Shown: in pieces, positions 1 through 10,213 of the stretch | Layout: each line of letters starts with the position of its first letter | Numbering within the stretch: the first letter of the stretch is position 1 | Assembly (NCBI RefSeq): GCF_002021565.1 | Contig: NZ_MSZX01000002.1 | Coordinates: 27 to 64,026, forward strand | Direction of reading: 5' to 3' | DNA from: Paenibacillus selenitireducens | Lineage (GTDB): Bacteria; Bacillota; Bacilli; Paenibacillales; Paenibacillaceae | Length of the DNA stretch: 64,000 bases | The notes under the pieces: model-generated | What the model was told of the DNA's origin: nothing | Database searches by the model: none | What the model saw: only the letters and a program-made list of their open reading frames with translations | Translations under genes and position numbers: made by a program

Positions 1-2927
<2,927 letters not shown>

Positions 2928-2997
2928 TAATATTAATTCGCAAAAAGTTGTTTCGTATCTAGTTTTCAGGGCTCAAAGCTCTGTAATAAATATATAT

Positions 2998-3073
2998 TCC
3001 CTGATAGCTCAGTTGGTAGAGCACTCGACTGTTAATCGAGTTGTCACAGGTTCGAGTCCTGTTCGGGGAGCCA
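2998..3073 (+). tRNA. tRNA-Asn (GTT)
   Basis: 76 nt with encoded CCA. Acceptor arms TCCCTGA and TCGGGGA pair; anticodon stem CTCGA/TCGAG carries GTT. It is first in the array, only 70 nt after the 23S gene, so no 5S gene fits between them. Confidence 0.96.
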
Positions 3074-3076
3074 TGT

Positions 3077-3168
3077 GGAGAGGTGTCCGAGTTGGCCGAA
3101 GGAGCACGATTGGAAATCGTGTAGGCGTCACAAGCGTCTCGAGGGTTCGAATCCCTCTCTCTCCGCCA
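3077..3168 (+). tRNA. tRNA-Ser (GGA)
   Basis: 92 nt including CCA, with the long variable arm expected of a class II tRNA. The anticodon loop gives GGA, reading UCC/UCU. Starts 3 nt after tRNA-Asn. Confidence 0.94.
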
Positions 3169-3185
3169 CTAATTATTTCTAGCAT

Positions 3186-3260
3186 GGCCCGTTGGTCAAG
3201 GGGTTAAGACACCTCCCTTTCACGGAGGTAACAGGGGTTCGAATCCCCTACGGGTCACCA
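3186..3260 (+). tRNA. tRNA-Glu (TTC)
   Basis: 75 nt with CCA. Acceptor GGCCCGT pairs with ACGGGTC (one G-U); anticodon stem CCTCC/GGAGG holds TTC. Confidence 0.96.
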
Positions 3261-3294
3261 TTTTTAATAACTTGTAACTGGTAAAAATTGAGGG

Positions 3295-3324
3295 TTGCAA
3301 AGTTGATAGGATATCTGGTAAGAT
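3295..3324 (+). promoter_or_regulatory. sigma-A-like promoter inside the tRNA array
   Basis: A TTGCAA -35 box (3295-3300), an 18-nt spacer and a TAAGAT -10 box (3319-3324) preceded by TG one base upstream, giving an extended -10. It lies in the 86-nt gap between tRNA-Glu and tRNA-Val, the widest gap in the array, and would start transcription just before tRNA-Val. Function is inferred from sequence only. Confidence 0.55.
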
Positions 3325-3346
3325 ATTAGATGTCGCTGTTGAATAC

Positions 3347-3422
3347 GGAGGCTTAGCTCAGCTGGGAGAGCATCTGCCTTACAAGCAGAGGGTCAGCGGT
3401 TCGATCCCGTTAGCCTCCACCA
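3347..3422 (+). tRNA. tRNA-Val (TAC)
   Basis: 76 nt with CCA. Acceptor GGAGGCT pairs with AGCCTCC; anticodon stem TCTGC/GCAGA holds TAC. First tRNA downstream of the internal promoter candidate. Confidence 0.96.
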
Positions 3423-3442
3423 TAAAAACTTTATTTAGATGA

Positions 3443-3522
<80 letters not shown>

Positions 3523-3556
3523 AAATTCTTGATTAATGATAATCAAGGGATCTCAT

Positions 3557-3633
3557 GGAGCTGTGGTGTAGAGGCCTAACATGCCTGCCTGTCACGCAGG
3601 AGACCGCGGGTTCGAATCCCGTCAGCTCCGCCA
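3557..3633 (+). tRNA. tRNA-Asp (GTC)
   Basis: 77 nt with CCA. Acceptor GGAGCTG pairs with CAGCTCC; anticodon stem CCTGC/GCAGG holds GTC. Confidence 0.96.
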
Positions 3634-3651
3634 TTTAAGAATTCTAGGTAA

Positions 3652-3727
<76 letters not shown>

Positions 3728-3744
3728 TGAAAATTTTATTATAA

Positions 3745-3820
<76 letters not shown>

Positions 3821-3833
3821 TGTAACACATTGT

Positions 3834-3918
3834 GGAGGCTTAGTGAAGTGGCTAAACACGGCAGACTGTAAATCTGCTCTCTCCGAGTTCGGTGGTTCGA
3901 ATCCATCAGCCTCCACCA
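3834..3918 (+). tRNA. tRNA-Tyr (GTA)
   Basis: 85 nt with CCA and a long variable arm. Anticodon stem GCAGA/TCTGC holds GTA. Confidence 0.95.
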
Positions 3919-3928
3919 TATATCCTGT

Positions 3929-4002
3929 AGGGGCATAGTTTAAAGGTAGAACAAAGGTCTCCAAAACCTTTGGTGTGGGTTCAATTCCTGCTGCCCCTGC
4001 CA
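3929..4002 (+). tRNA. tRNA-Trp (CCA)
   Basis: 74 nt including 3' CCA. Anticodon stem AAGGT/ACCTT holds CCA. The discriminator base is G (3999), so the 3' end is GCCA. This matches the UGGC of the trpS T-box at 51505-51519, and the anticodon matches its UGG specifier. Confidence 0.96.
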
Positions 4003-4034
4003 AGAGCATTACTTGCAAGATATATTTTAATTAT

Positions 4035-4111
4035 GGCGGTCGTGGCGAAGGGGTTAACGCACCGGTCTGTGGCTCCGGCATTCGTGGGTTCAAGTCCCAT
4101 CGATCGCCCCA
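4035..4111 (+). tRNA. tRNA-His (GTG)
   Basis: 77 nt including the extra 5' G (G-1 at 4035, opposite C73) typical of tRNA-His. Anticodon GTG. The lowest pair of the anticodon stem is T-T instead of a Watson-Crick pair. Confidence 0.93.
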
Positions 4112-4143
4112 TTAATTAAAAATCAAAGCACCAACAAAATTGT

Positions 4144-4218
4144 TGGGGATTAGCCAAGCGGTAAGGCAACGGACTTTGACTCCGTCATGCATAGGTTCAA
4201 ATCCTATATCCCCAGCCA
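4144..4218 (+). tRNA. tRNA-Gln (TTG)
   Basis: 75 nt with CCA. Acceptor TGGGGAT pairs with ATCCCCA; anticodon stem ACGGA/TCCGT holds TTG. Confidence 0.95.
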
Positions 4219-4222
4219 TTTC

Positions 4223-4297
4223 GCGGACGTGGCTCAGCGGTAGAGCATCGCCTTGCCAAGGCGAGGGTCGCGGGTTCGATTCCCGTCGTCCGCTCCA
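4223..4297 (+). tRNA. tRNA-Gly (GCC)
   Basis: 75 nt with CCA. Acceptor GCGGACG pairs with CGTCCGC; anticodon stem CGCC/GGCG with loop TTGCCAA gives GCC. Confidence 0.96.
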
Positions 4298-4307
4298 TTT
4301 ATAATTT

Positions 4308-4381
4308 GGCGCCATAGCCAAGTGGTAAGGCAGAGCTCTGCAAAAGCTTTACCCCCAGTTCGAGTCTGGGTGGCGCCTCCA
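4308..4381 (+). tRNA. tRNA-Cys (GCA)
   Basis: 74 nt with CCA. Acceptor GGCGCCA pairs with TGGCGCC; anticodon loop CTGCAAA gives GCA. Confidence 0.95.
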
Positions 4382-4396
4382 CCAAATTTACTCCGT

Positions 4397-4485
4397 GCCG
4401 GAGTGGCGGAATCGGCAGACGCACAGGACTTAAAATCCTGCGGTAGGTGACTACCGTACCAGTTCAAGTCTGGTCTTCGGCACCA
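4397..4485 (+). tRNA. tRNA-Leu (TAA)
   Basis: 89 nt with CCA and a long variable arm. Anticodon stem CAGGA/TCCTG holds TAA. Confidence 0.95.
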
Positions 4486-4502
4486 TCTTTACAACATATT
4501 TT

Positions 4503-4579
4503 GCGCCCTTAGCTCAGCTGGATAGAGCGTTTGACTACGAATCAAAAGGTCAGGAGTTCGAATCTCTTAGGGCGCGCCA
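4503..4579 (+). tRNA. tRNA-Arg (ACG)
   Basis: 77 nt with CCA. Anticodon stem TTTGA/TCAAA holds ACG; the wobble A is expected to be deaminated to inosine by TadA, as in other bacteria. Confidence 0.95.
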
Positions 4580-4602
4580 TCTTTACAAAGAAGTTCAAAT
4601 AA

Positions 4603-4685
4603 GCCGGTGTGGCGGAATTGGCAGACGCGCGCGACTCAAAATCGTGAGGGAAACCGTGGGGGTTCGAGTCCCTTCACCGGCACCA
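4603..4685 (+). tRNA. tRNA-Leu (CAA)
   Basis: 83 nt with CCA and an extended variable arm. Anticodon stem CGCGA/TCGTG (one G-U) holds CAA. Last tRNA of the array, 25 nt before the terminator. Confidence 0.94.
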
Positions 4686-4710
4686 CTTCTTCAAATGAAA
4701 ATGACAAGTC

Positions 4711-4746
4711 AACACCTTAAAGAGAAATCTTTAAGGTGTTTTTTTA
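4711..4746 (+). terminator. Terminator of the rrn/tRNA operon
   Basis: A perfect 13-bp stem (4711-4723 with 4728-4740) closed by a GAAA tetraloop and followed by a run of T. It ends the tRNA array. Confidence 0.93.
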
Positions 4747-4766
4747 TGTTCATCTGCAGTGCAACC

Positions 4767-4813
4767 ATGAGAAAAACCTCTACCCTCGGCCCATTCGAAG
4801 ATGAGCGACCGCG
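4767..4813 (-). repeat. Dispersed repeat, copy A
   Basis: Read on the minus strand, this carries a 20-nt block (4794-4813) and a 13-nt block AGGTTTTTCTCAT (4767-4779) that are both identical to blocks at 54422-54466 on the plus strand. The blocks are 14 nt apart here and 12 nt there. It lies about 70 nt after the HD-GYP stop, in the same direction. An ACCTCTA/TAGAGGT stem (4776-4822) followed by T residues means it may also end that transcript. Confidence 0.7.
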
Positions 4814-4884
4814 TTTAGAGGTGATTTTATTGTGGTAATAAAGACGCAGCATTAAGCTCACGTCATTCCAATCTTCTTATCCTC

Positions 4885-5916
4885 TTACGAGGGAATAACT
4901 TCTTCGATTTGAATAGAACATTTGCTAAGATCCACAAAGGCATTTCCTACACGAACGAGCGGCTGGATGGGATCATGAGAATTGATCATGACGATGATCC
5001 CTGTTCGCCCATCTGTCAGACGTACTTCATTCCCCACGATGGCTTGCATCAACTTATCCAGAAATAATCGAATGATTTTTGCATCGAACTTGCCGAATGC
5101 AAATTGATACATCTCGTTAAGCAGGGAGTAGAACGGAGCTGCATCGCGGTACACACGATCCGAGGACATCGCATGAAATACATCAGCAACAGCGACGATT
5201 CGGGAATAGAGATCAATGTTTTCGCTGCGAAGACCATGCGGATAACCGCTGCCGTCTTGACGTTCATGATGCTGCAGGGCAACCAGAGCCTGTCTGTGCG
5301 TTGTTCCAGATGTAGCTTTGATCATGGCATGACCATATACGGTATGCTGTTTGACAATATCAAATTCTTCATCCGTTAAGGTTCCGGGTTTATTAATAAT
5401 CTCAGCCGGAATATACATCTTGCCTACATCATGCAATATAGCAGACATGGTAAGGTCAATAAGTTCTTCATCATTCAATTGAAGCCATTTGCCTATGAGT
5501 GTGGAAAGGATGGATACGGCTACGGTATGTCTATAGGTATAGTCGTCAGAAGATTTTAACCAACTTAATAATGTAAATAAATCTGAGTGTTGAACGGTAT
5601 GTTGAATGATAGGCAAGATGTGTTTTTGGATTTCGGAGATGGGAATGATTCTTCGGTATCTGGCTTGTTCGAATAGATCACGTACAATTCGCACGCTACG
5701 ATCGATAAGATCGCAGCCATGAAATTGACTGAGATCGGAGGGTTCTTCGAGATCGTTGAGTGATATGGAGATTTGGTGCATGTATATCATATGTAAGTGT
5801 GATTCATCTATGATGGTACGCGCTGGGATAATAAGCACTCCGGAATGGTTAAAGAGATCGTGTTTTAATCGTTGACCCAATAGTAGATTCGCCAAATGCG
5901 AATGAAGGTTAAGCAT
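4885..5916 (-). CDS. HD-GYP domain protein, probable cyclic-di-GMP phosphodiesterase
   Basis: 343 aa, no signal peptide or membrane segment seen, so probably cytosolic. The HD-GYP domain spans about residues 120-285: the HD pair is at 162-163 within HDVGK, a second metal-site HHE at 216-218, and the GYP-type loop DGSGYP at 221-226, followed by the DRVYR stretch. The family hydrolyses cyclic di-GMP. The N-terminal 110 residues match no domain I recognise. Start ATG follows GGGGAGG with about 10 nt spacing. It is divergent from the Psp/Lia cluster, sharing a 262-nt intergenic region, so a link between c-di-GMP level and envelope stress is possible but unproven. Confidence 0.88.
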   Translation of the reverse strand: MLNLHSHLANLLLGQRLKHDLFNHSGVLIIPARTIIDESHLHMIYMHQISISLNDLEEPSDLSQFHGCDLIDRSVRIVRDLFEQARYRRIIPISEIQKHILPIIQHTVQHSDLFTLLSWLKSSDDYTYRHTVAVSILSTLIGKWLQLNDEELIDLTMSAILHDVGKMYIPAEIINKPGTLTDEEFDIVKQHTVYGHAMIKATSGTTHRQALVALQHHERQDGSGYPHGLRSENIDLYSRIVAVADVFHAMSSDRVYRDAAPFYSLLNEMYQFAFGKFDAKIIRLFLDKLMQAIVGNEVRLTDGRTGIIVMINSHDPIQPLVRVGNAFVDLSKCSIQIEEVIPS

Positions 5917-6108
5917 ACGCGATTGTCCTCCCCAACGTACAATATAGAAGCGATTCGAAACCGCCTATATATTTCCAATTCAATTTCCTCCTATATCTTA
6001 CAATGAAAATCAGATTTAGACAATTGATATGACAGGTTTTGCTACAGAGCCTGAGGTCTGTGATGAACCCCGACCAAGGTCTAGGTACAAAAACCGCCGT
6101 GAGTCCGT

Positions 6109-6136
6109 TTTGAAAAGTATTCAAACAGCCTAAAAT
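6109..6136 (+). promoter_or_regulatory. Candidate promoter of the Psp/Lia cluster
   Basis: TTTGAA (6109-6114) and TAAAAT (6131-6136), 16 nt apart, lie 42 nt before the first gene. Upstream are two AGGTCT copies (6054-6059 and 6077-6082), and the second forms the palindrome GACC-AA-GGTC (6072-6081). These may be a response-regulator operator. I assign this from position and pattern only. Confidence 0.4.
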
Positions 6137-6178
6137 AAAGACATAAGCAAGAGGGAAACGAAAGGCGGTGAACAAATA

Positions 6179-6487
6179 ATGAATCGAAACAACAAACCAG
6201 GATTTGCGTTCTTGCTCATCGGACTCGGAGTTATCATCCTATTAGGGAAATTCGCAATCGGCTTTTTAGCTGGATTGATGGGGTACTTAATTCCGATACT
6301 GATGATTGCACTAGGGTATTACGGTGTGAAGAATGGAAGTCGCTTCTTCGGCTGGGTGATTATGATTCTAGGTGTACTAATCCTCTTTAGTAAGATGGCT
6401 TGGATTTTCGGATTATTGTTAGCAATTGGGCTGATTGTTCTAGGGGCGTCCATGTTGTCGAATAAGCGGAATAACAGACCATACTAA
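6179..6487 (+). CDS. Small four-helix membrane protein, LiaI/LiaF-N-terminus-like
   Basis: 102 aa, almost wholly hydrophobic, with about four membrane segments and Arg/Asn-rich ends (MNRNNK and NKRNNRPY). Alternating Gly/Leu/Ile composition resembles LiaI and the N-terminal membrane part of LiaF; the same style recurs in the LiaF-like protein at 8468. The start is preceded by AAAGGCGGTGA. It is the first gene of a tight cluster and may anchor the PspA-type proteins at the membrane, as LiaI does for LiaH in B. subtilis. That role is an inference from context. Confidence 0.72.
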   Translation: MNRNNKPGFAFLLIGLGVIILLGKFAIGFLAGLMGYLIPILMIALGYYGVKNGSRFFGWVIMILGVLILFSKMAWIFGLLLAIGLIVLGASMLSNKRNNRPY

Positions 6488-6524
6488 TAAGAGCTAATAA
6501 CGTATAAGGAGGTTCGAATAAGAG

Positions 6525-7205
6525 ATGAGTGTTATGAAAAGAGTACGAGATATCACCGTAGCAACATTAAATGATCGTTTGGAAGGTTCAGAGGATCCGG
6601 TTCGATTAATTGATCAGTTCCTCATGTCGACCAAACAAGAAATTACAGCATCTGAAAAGTTGTATCAACAGGTTCTCATGCATGCGAACCTTATGAAGAA
6701 TCAATTGCTGCAAGCTGAATCCATGAGAGATAAGCGAGAGCAACAAGCTCTGCTCGCATTGAAAGCAGGCGAAGAGCATGTCGCGAAGATGGCTCTTCAA
6801 GAAAAGATTATTCATGAAGAGAAGGTTGCTCAATACAGTGAATTATATGAACAGAGCAAGAATACCATCATCGAACTTGAAGAACAATTGAATTTACTTA
6901 AATCGGAGTATCAGACCGTATATGATAAACGTCAATATTATGTAGCACGCATGGAGAATATTCGGATTCAACAGCAAATGAATCAACGTGCTCAATCTTA
7001 CGGCGGTCCGAATAACATTCCGCGCATGTTCAATCGATTGGAGGATCGCGTGTCAGACTTGGAACTAGAGGCACGCAGCCTGCGGGACTTGAAACGGATG
7101 GGGCAAGATGCGATGTATCAGGCAGGATCTCAATTGCAAAGCGTACTGGATCGCGAGCTCGACCGTTTGAAGCAGAAGCTGGACAACGATAGAAGGGAGC
7201 CGTAA
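6525..7205 (+). CDS. pspA: PspA/IM30 family protein, first copy
   Basis: 226 aa, nearly all alpha-helical coiled coil with the PspA layout: an N-terminal amphipathic segment (MKRVRDITVATLNDRLE), a DPVRLIDQFL motif, then long heptad-rich helices. PspA/IM30/Vipp1/LiaH proteins form large rings or rods on damaged membranes. AAGGAGG lies 12 nt before the ATG. It is 37 nt after the membrane protein and 2 nt before pspC, so clearly co-transcribed. It is diverged from the second copy at 7677: motifs agree, but most positions differ. Confidence 0.92.
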   Translation: MSVMKRVRDITVATLNDRLEGSEDPVRLIDQFLMSTKQEITASEKLYQQVLMHANLMKNQLLQAESMRDKREQQALLALKAGEEHVAKMALQEKIIHEEKVAQYSELYEQSKNTIIELEEQLNLLKSEYQTVYDKRQYYVARMENIRIQQQMNQRAQSYGGPNNIPRMFNRLEDRVSDLELEARSLRDLKRMGQDAMYQAGSQLQSVLDRELDRLKQKLDNDRREP

Positions 7206-7207
7206 CT

Positions 7208-7675
7208 ATGAGTAAGCTGTACCGTTCTTCTTACGACAAAAAACTAACTGGACTGTGCGGTGGTTTGGCGCAACTGTTAAACATCGATTCTACACTTCTT
7301 CGTTTAGCAGTCATCATTTCAATTCCTTTTACAGGAGGAACTACGCTTTTAGTCTATGTCTTGGCGAGTATGGTCGTTCCGAAGGAACCTATGAACCCTT
7401 ACAATCCGTTTAACAATGGTCCGCAATATGGACCAGGACCAGGATCATCCTATGGACAAGGTCCAACCTACGGACAGGGACCGACTTACAATCAAGGATC
7501 GTCTTTTCAACAAGGCGGGTATGGGAATGCCAATAAATATGCAGCACCCAAAACAAACACGTCTTCAAGTTCGCCGATTGATTCGATGATGGAAGACATT
7601 GAGAAGAAAGCAATACAAAAAGAATTAGAACAATTACGCGCCAAAGTAGCGCAATATGAGAAGGGAGATAAGTAA
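7208..7675 (+). CDS. pspC: PspC domain protein with low-complexity linker
   Basis: 155 aa. Residues 1-60 are a PspC domain: [19 protein letters not shown], a hydrophobic segment, then VVPKEP. PspC is a membrane partner of PspA in envelope stress. Residues about 62-105 are a Pro/Gly/Tyr/Gln-rich disordered linker containing the repeats [18 protein letters not shown]. The C-terminal 40 residues form a charged coiled coil ([13 protein letters not shown]) that could contact the PspA coiled coils. The gene sits between two pspA copies and ends one base before the second. Confidence 0.88.
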   Translation: MSKLYRSSYDKKLTGLCGGLAQLLNIDSTLLRLAVIISIPFTGGTTLLVYVLASMVVPKEPMNPYNPFNNGPQYGPGPGSSYGQGPTYGQGPTYNQGSSFQQGGYGNANKYAAPKTNTSSSSPIDSMMEDIEKKAIQKELEQLRAKVAQYEKGDK

Positions 7676-7676
7676 A

Positions 7677-8351
7677 ATGGGAGTATTTAAAAGAATTAAG
7701 GACATGACGAAAGCATCGGTGCACGAGATTTTGGATAAGGTTGAGGATCCAGTAGTAATGCTGAACCAATATCTTCGCGATATGGAAAGTGAAATTCATG
7801 AAGCAGAGGTAACGGTTGCGAAGCAAATGGCAAATGAGCGCCGTGTAAAACAACGCTTAGACGAAGCTATTCGTGTAAGTGGTGAGCGTGAGACCCAAGC
7901 AGAGTTGGCATTACGTAATGGTCAAGAAGAAGTGGCACGCAAATTGCTGGAAGAGAAATTGTATTATGAGCAAAAGGTAACTGAGTTCACTGATTTGCAT
8001 ACGCAATCTAGCGAGCAAGCGAAAGACTTAATGCAGCAGCTTCACGAGATGAAGGATGAATTCTACAAGTTACGCAACAAACGCAACGAGTTGTCGAGCC
8101 GTGCTCAAATGGCCAAAGCGAAAAAGCAAATGGCATCCATCAGCAGCTTGCATACCATTGAAGGCGGCAGCGCATCTCGTGGATTCCACCGTATGGAAGA
8201 GAAAATCATGCAGCTAGAAGCGGAAGCAGATGTGATGCGTGTACCAGGTGGCGGCGTAGCAGCAGCTTACAAAGCTCCAGTAGATCCTTCCAAACAACTC
8301 TTAGTAGATGAGCAGTTGCAAGCTTTGAAGAACAAATTGAATCAAAATTAG
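7677..8351 (+). CDS. pspA: PspA/IM30 family protein, second copy
   Basis: 224 aa from the ATG at 7677, chosen because GGGAGAT lies just upstream; an earlier in-frame ATG at 7656 lacks a site. Again a PspA fold: [19 protein letters not shown], then [15 protein letters not shown], long coiled coils, and a short C-terminal helix [14 protein letters not shown]. The DPV.ML.QYLRDM motif is closer to canonical Bacillus PspA than the first copy is, so the first copy may be the LiaH-like variant. It starts 1 nt after the pspC stop. Confidence 0.92.
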   Translation: MGVFKRIKDMTKASVHEILDKVEDPVVMLNQYLRDMESEIHEAEVTVAKQMANERRVKQRLDEAIRVSGERETQAELALRNGQEEVARKLLEEKLYYEQKVTEFTDLHTQSSEQAKDLMQQLHEMKDEFYKLRNKRNELSSRAQMAKAKKQMASISSLHTIEGGSASRGFHRMEEKIMQLEAEADVMRVPGGGVAAAYKAPVDPSKQLLVDEQLQALKNKLNQN

Positions 8352-8393
8352 TATTTCGAATTAACTGCGAATTGTGATATGCTATGAAAGGTT

Positions 8394-8432
8394 AAGCCAT
8401 ACGACGCCATAACCCGCGTTGTCATGGCTTTT
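8394..8432 (+). terminator. Imperfect hairpin between pspA2 and liaF
   Basis: AAGCCAT...ATGGCTTTT outer stem with an inner ACGACGC/GCGTTGT stem (one bulge and mismatches) and a short T4 tail. It probably acts as a partial terminator, separating high expression of the psp part from lower expression of liaFSR. Confidence 0.5.
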
Positions 8433-8467
8433 CCATCCTTATACATCAAGAGAGGAGGGCGGCATAT

Positions 8468-9118
8468 ATGCGTGATAAAAATCGAAATATCGCATTTATT
8501 CTGATTGGTGTTGGTCTATTTATGCTTTTCGGTAAATGGATCAGCTTCTTTACCATTGCCGCGCTCATTCTTTTTTTCATAGGATTAGATCAAGTTCGCA
8601 CGCGTGGTAATTCAAGAAAAGGGTATATGCTCTTTGTTATCGGTGGCATATTGCTGCTCTTGGATCATTTTACGCTGTTGCTCGGCATTATTCTGATTTC
8701 ACTCGGGTTATTCTATGCGAAGTCGAAGAAGGTTCAACGTGACGATCGTTATATTCAGAAGCAGAATTTAATGAGTACGCTAAAATGGGATCGAGAGCCT
8801 TGGGTTCTGCGTAATATGAGCTTATGGCATGTGGTCGGGGAAGTGAACCTCGATTTGTCACTTGCCATCATGGAAGATCGAGAATGCGTGATTGTATTGC
8901 AAGGCGCGCTTGGGGATATCGATGTTACGATTCCGGATGATATTGGGGTTCAGATTGAAGCGAATGTCGTCTTCGGTCAAATTGATTTCAATCATGAAAA
9001 AGAAGCCGGATTCATGAATAAACGGGTATGGCAATCGTTGAATTATGACGAGTCGGATCAAAAAGTGAAACTCATAATATCCTATATCGTAGGAGATATT
9101 GATATCCGAATTAATTAA
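8468..9118 (+). CDS. liaF: LiaF-like cell-envelope stress regulator
   Basis: 216 aa. The N-terminal 90 residues are hydrophobic with about four membrane segments; the rest is a soluble beta-rich domain with GDIDVTIP and VVGDIDIRIN strands, the hallmark of the LiaF C-terminal domain. In B. subtilis LiaF inhibits the sensor kinase LiaS until cell-wall antibiotics or envelope damage appear. AGAGGAGGG precedes the ATG. The order liaF-liaS-liaR is preserved here, 18 nt before the kinase, which supports the name. Confidence 0.9.
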   Translation: MRDKNRNIAFILIGVGLFMLFGKWISFFTIAALILFFIGLDQVRTRGNSRKGYMLFVIGGILLLLDHFTLLLGIILISLGLFYAKSKKVQRDDRYIQKQNLMSTLKWDREPWVLRNMSLWHVVGEVNLDLSLAIMEDRECVIVLQGALGDIDVTIPDDIGVQIEANVVFGQIDFNHEKEAGFMNKRVWQSLNYDESDQKVKLIISYIVGDIDIRIN

Positions 9119-9136
9119 CAGAGAGGGGATCGGCGC

Positions 9137-10213
9137 TTGGAATCGAGAAAAACAACCAACATGGTTATTCGAAGCATGGGGCAGACGATCCTCTTTTCGA
9201 TGGTAATGTTCGGAGCGTTAATTTATTTTCTGATGTCTTATGGCTATATGAAGCCGTTAACAACCTGGCTGCAAGGCGTTTGGATCAGCATTACGTGTGT
9301 TTCTATCTCAGTAGCTCTAGGGGCCGTCTTCGGATTCTATCAGAGCTATAATGTGCGCAAACGACTGGAGACGCTGAGGGATTCTGTACTTCAAATGGAG
9401 AAAGGGAATCTATCTCGTCCACTTCCCGATTTAGGGGAAGATGAAGTCGGACGTTTAGCTGAACAGCTCGGTCGGATGAGCAAGAAGTGGGAGGAGCAAG
9501 TAAGCTCGCTTCAGCGGCTATCCACGAACAATGCACAGTTAGCAGAGAAGGCACGTTTTACAGCTATTATTGAAGAACGTCAGCGGCTTGCTCGCGAGCT
9601 CCATGATGCGGTAAGCCAGCAATTATTTGCGATTTCTATGACAGCGACGGCCGTGGGACGGACGTTGGAGAAAGAAGACTTTGATCGGGCACAACGTCAG
9701 GTTAATCTTATTGAAGAAATGGCGTCTGTCGCACAGTCTGAAATGCGCGCATTGCTGCTCCATTTAAGACCCGTGCATTTAGAAGGCAAACCTCTTACGG
9801 AGGGCTTAAGTGAGCTCTTGCAAGAAATGAAAGCCAAAGTGCCGATGGATATTACATTTGAAATGGATGAAGGGATCACTTTGTTAAAAGGGATTGAGAA
9901 TCATCTGTTTCGAATTGTTCAGGAAGCACTTTCGAATACACTTCGCCACTCCAAAGCAAACAAGATGGAGGTCAAACTCCAGAAACGGCCTGATGGGGTC
10001 CGGTTGATGATTCGAGACAATGGAGTCGGGTTTGAGCTTGATGTGAAGAAGCAGACCTCTTACGGGCTTTCTACAATGCAAGAGCGTGTGAATGAGATAG
10101 GCGGGTCGCTGCAATTTATTACGGCGCCTGGAAAAGGGACGAGAATCGAAATTCGAATCCCGGTATTAAACGAGGAAAGCGGATGGGGTGAAGCAAATGG
10201 AGATGCCGATTAA
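9137..10213 (+). CDS. liaS: LiaS-like sensor histidine kinase
   Basis: 358 aa, TTG start after GAGAGGGGA. Two membrane segments (about 15-35 and 45-68) with almost nothing outside make it an intramembrane-sensing kinase. A HAMP-like linker (71-125) leads to a HisKA_3 domain with ERQRLARELHDAVSQQ, phospho-accepting His at 156, and a GHKL ATPase domain (HLFRIVQEALSNTLRHS, DNGVGF, YGLSTMQERV). It should autophosphorylate and pass the phosphate to the overlapping response regulator. Paired with LiaF for control. Confidence 0.92.
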   Translation: MESRKTTNMVIRSMGQTILFSMVMFGALIYFLMSYGYMKPLTTWLQGVWISITCVSISVALGAVFGFYQSYNVRKRLETLRDSVLQMEKGNLSRPLPDLGEDEVGRLAEQLGRMSKKWEEQVSSLQRLSTNNAQLAEKARFTAIIEERQRLARELHDAVSQQLFAISMTATAVGRTLEKEDFDRAQRQVNLIEEMASVAQSEMRALLLHLRPVHLEGKPLTEGLSELLQEMKAKVPMDITFEMDEGITLLKGIENHLFRIVQEALSNTLRHSKANKMEVKLQKRPDGVRLMIRDNGVGFELDVKKQTSYGLSTMQERVNEIGGSLQFITAPGKGTRIEIRIPVLNEESGWGEANGDAD

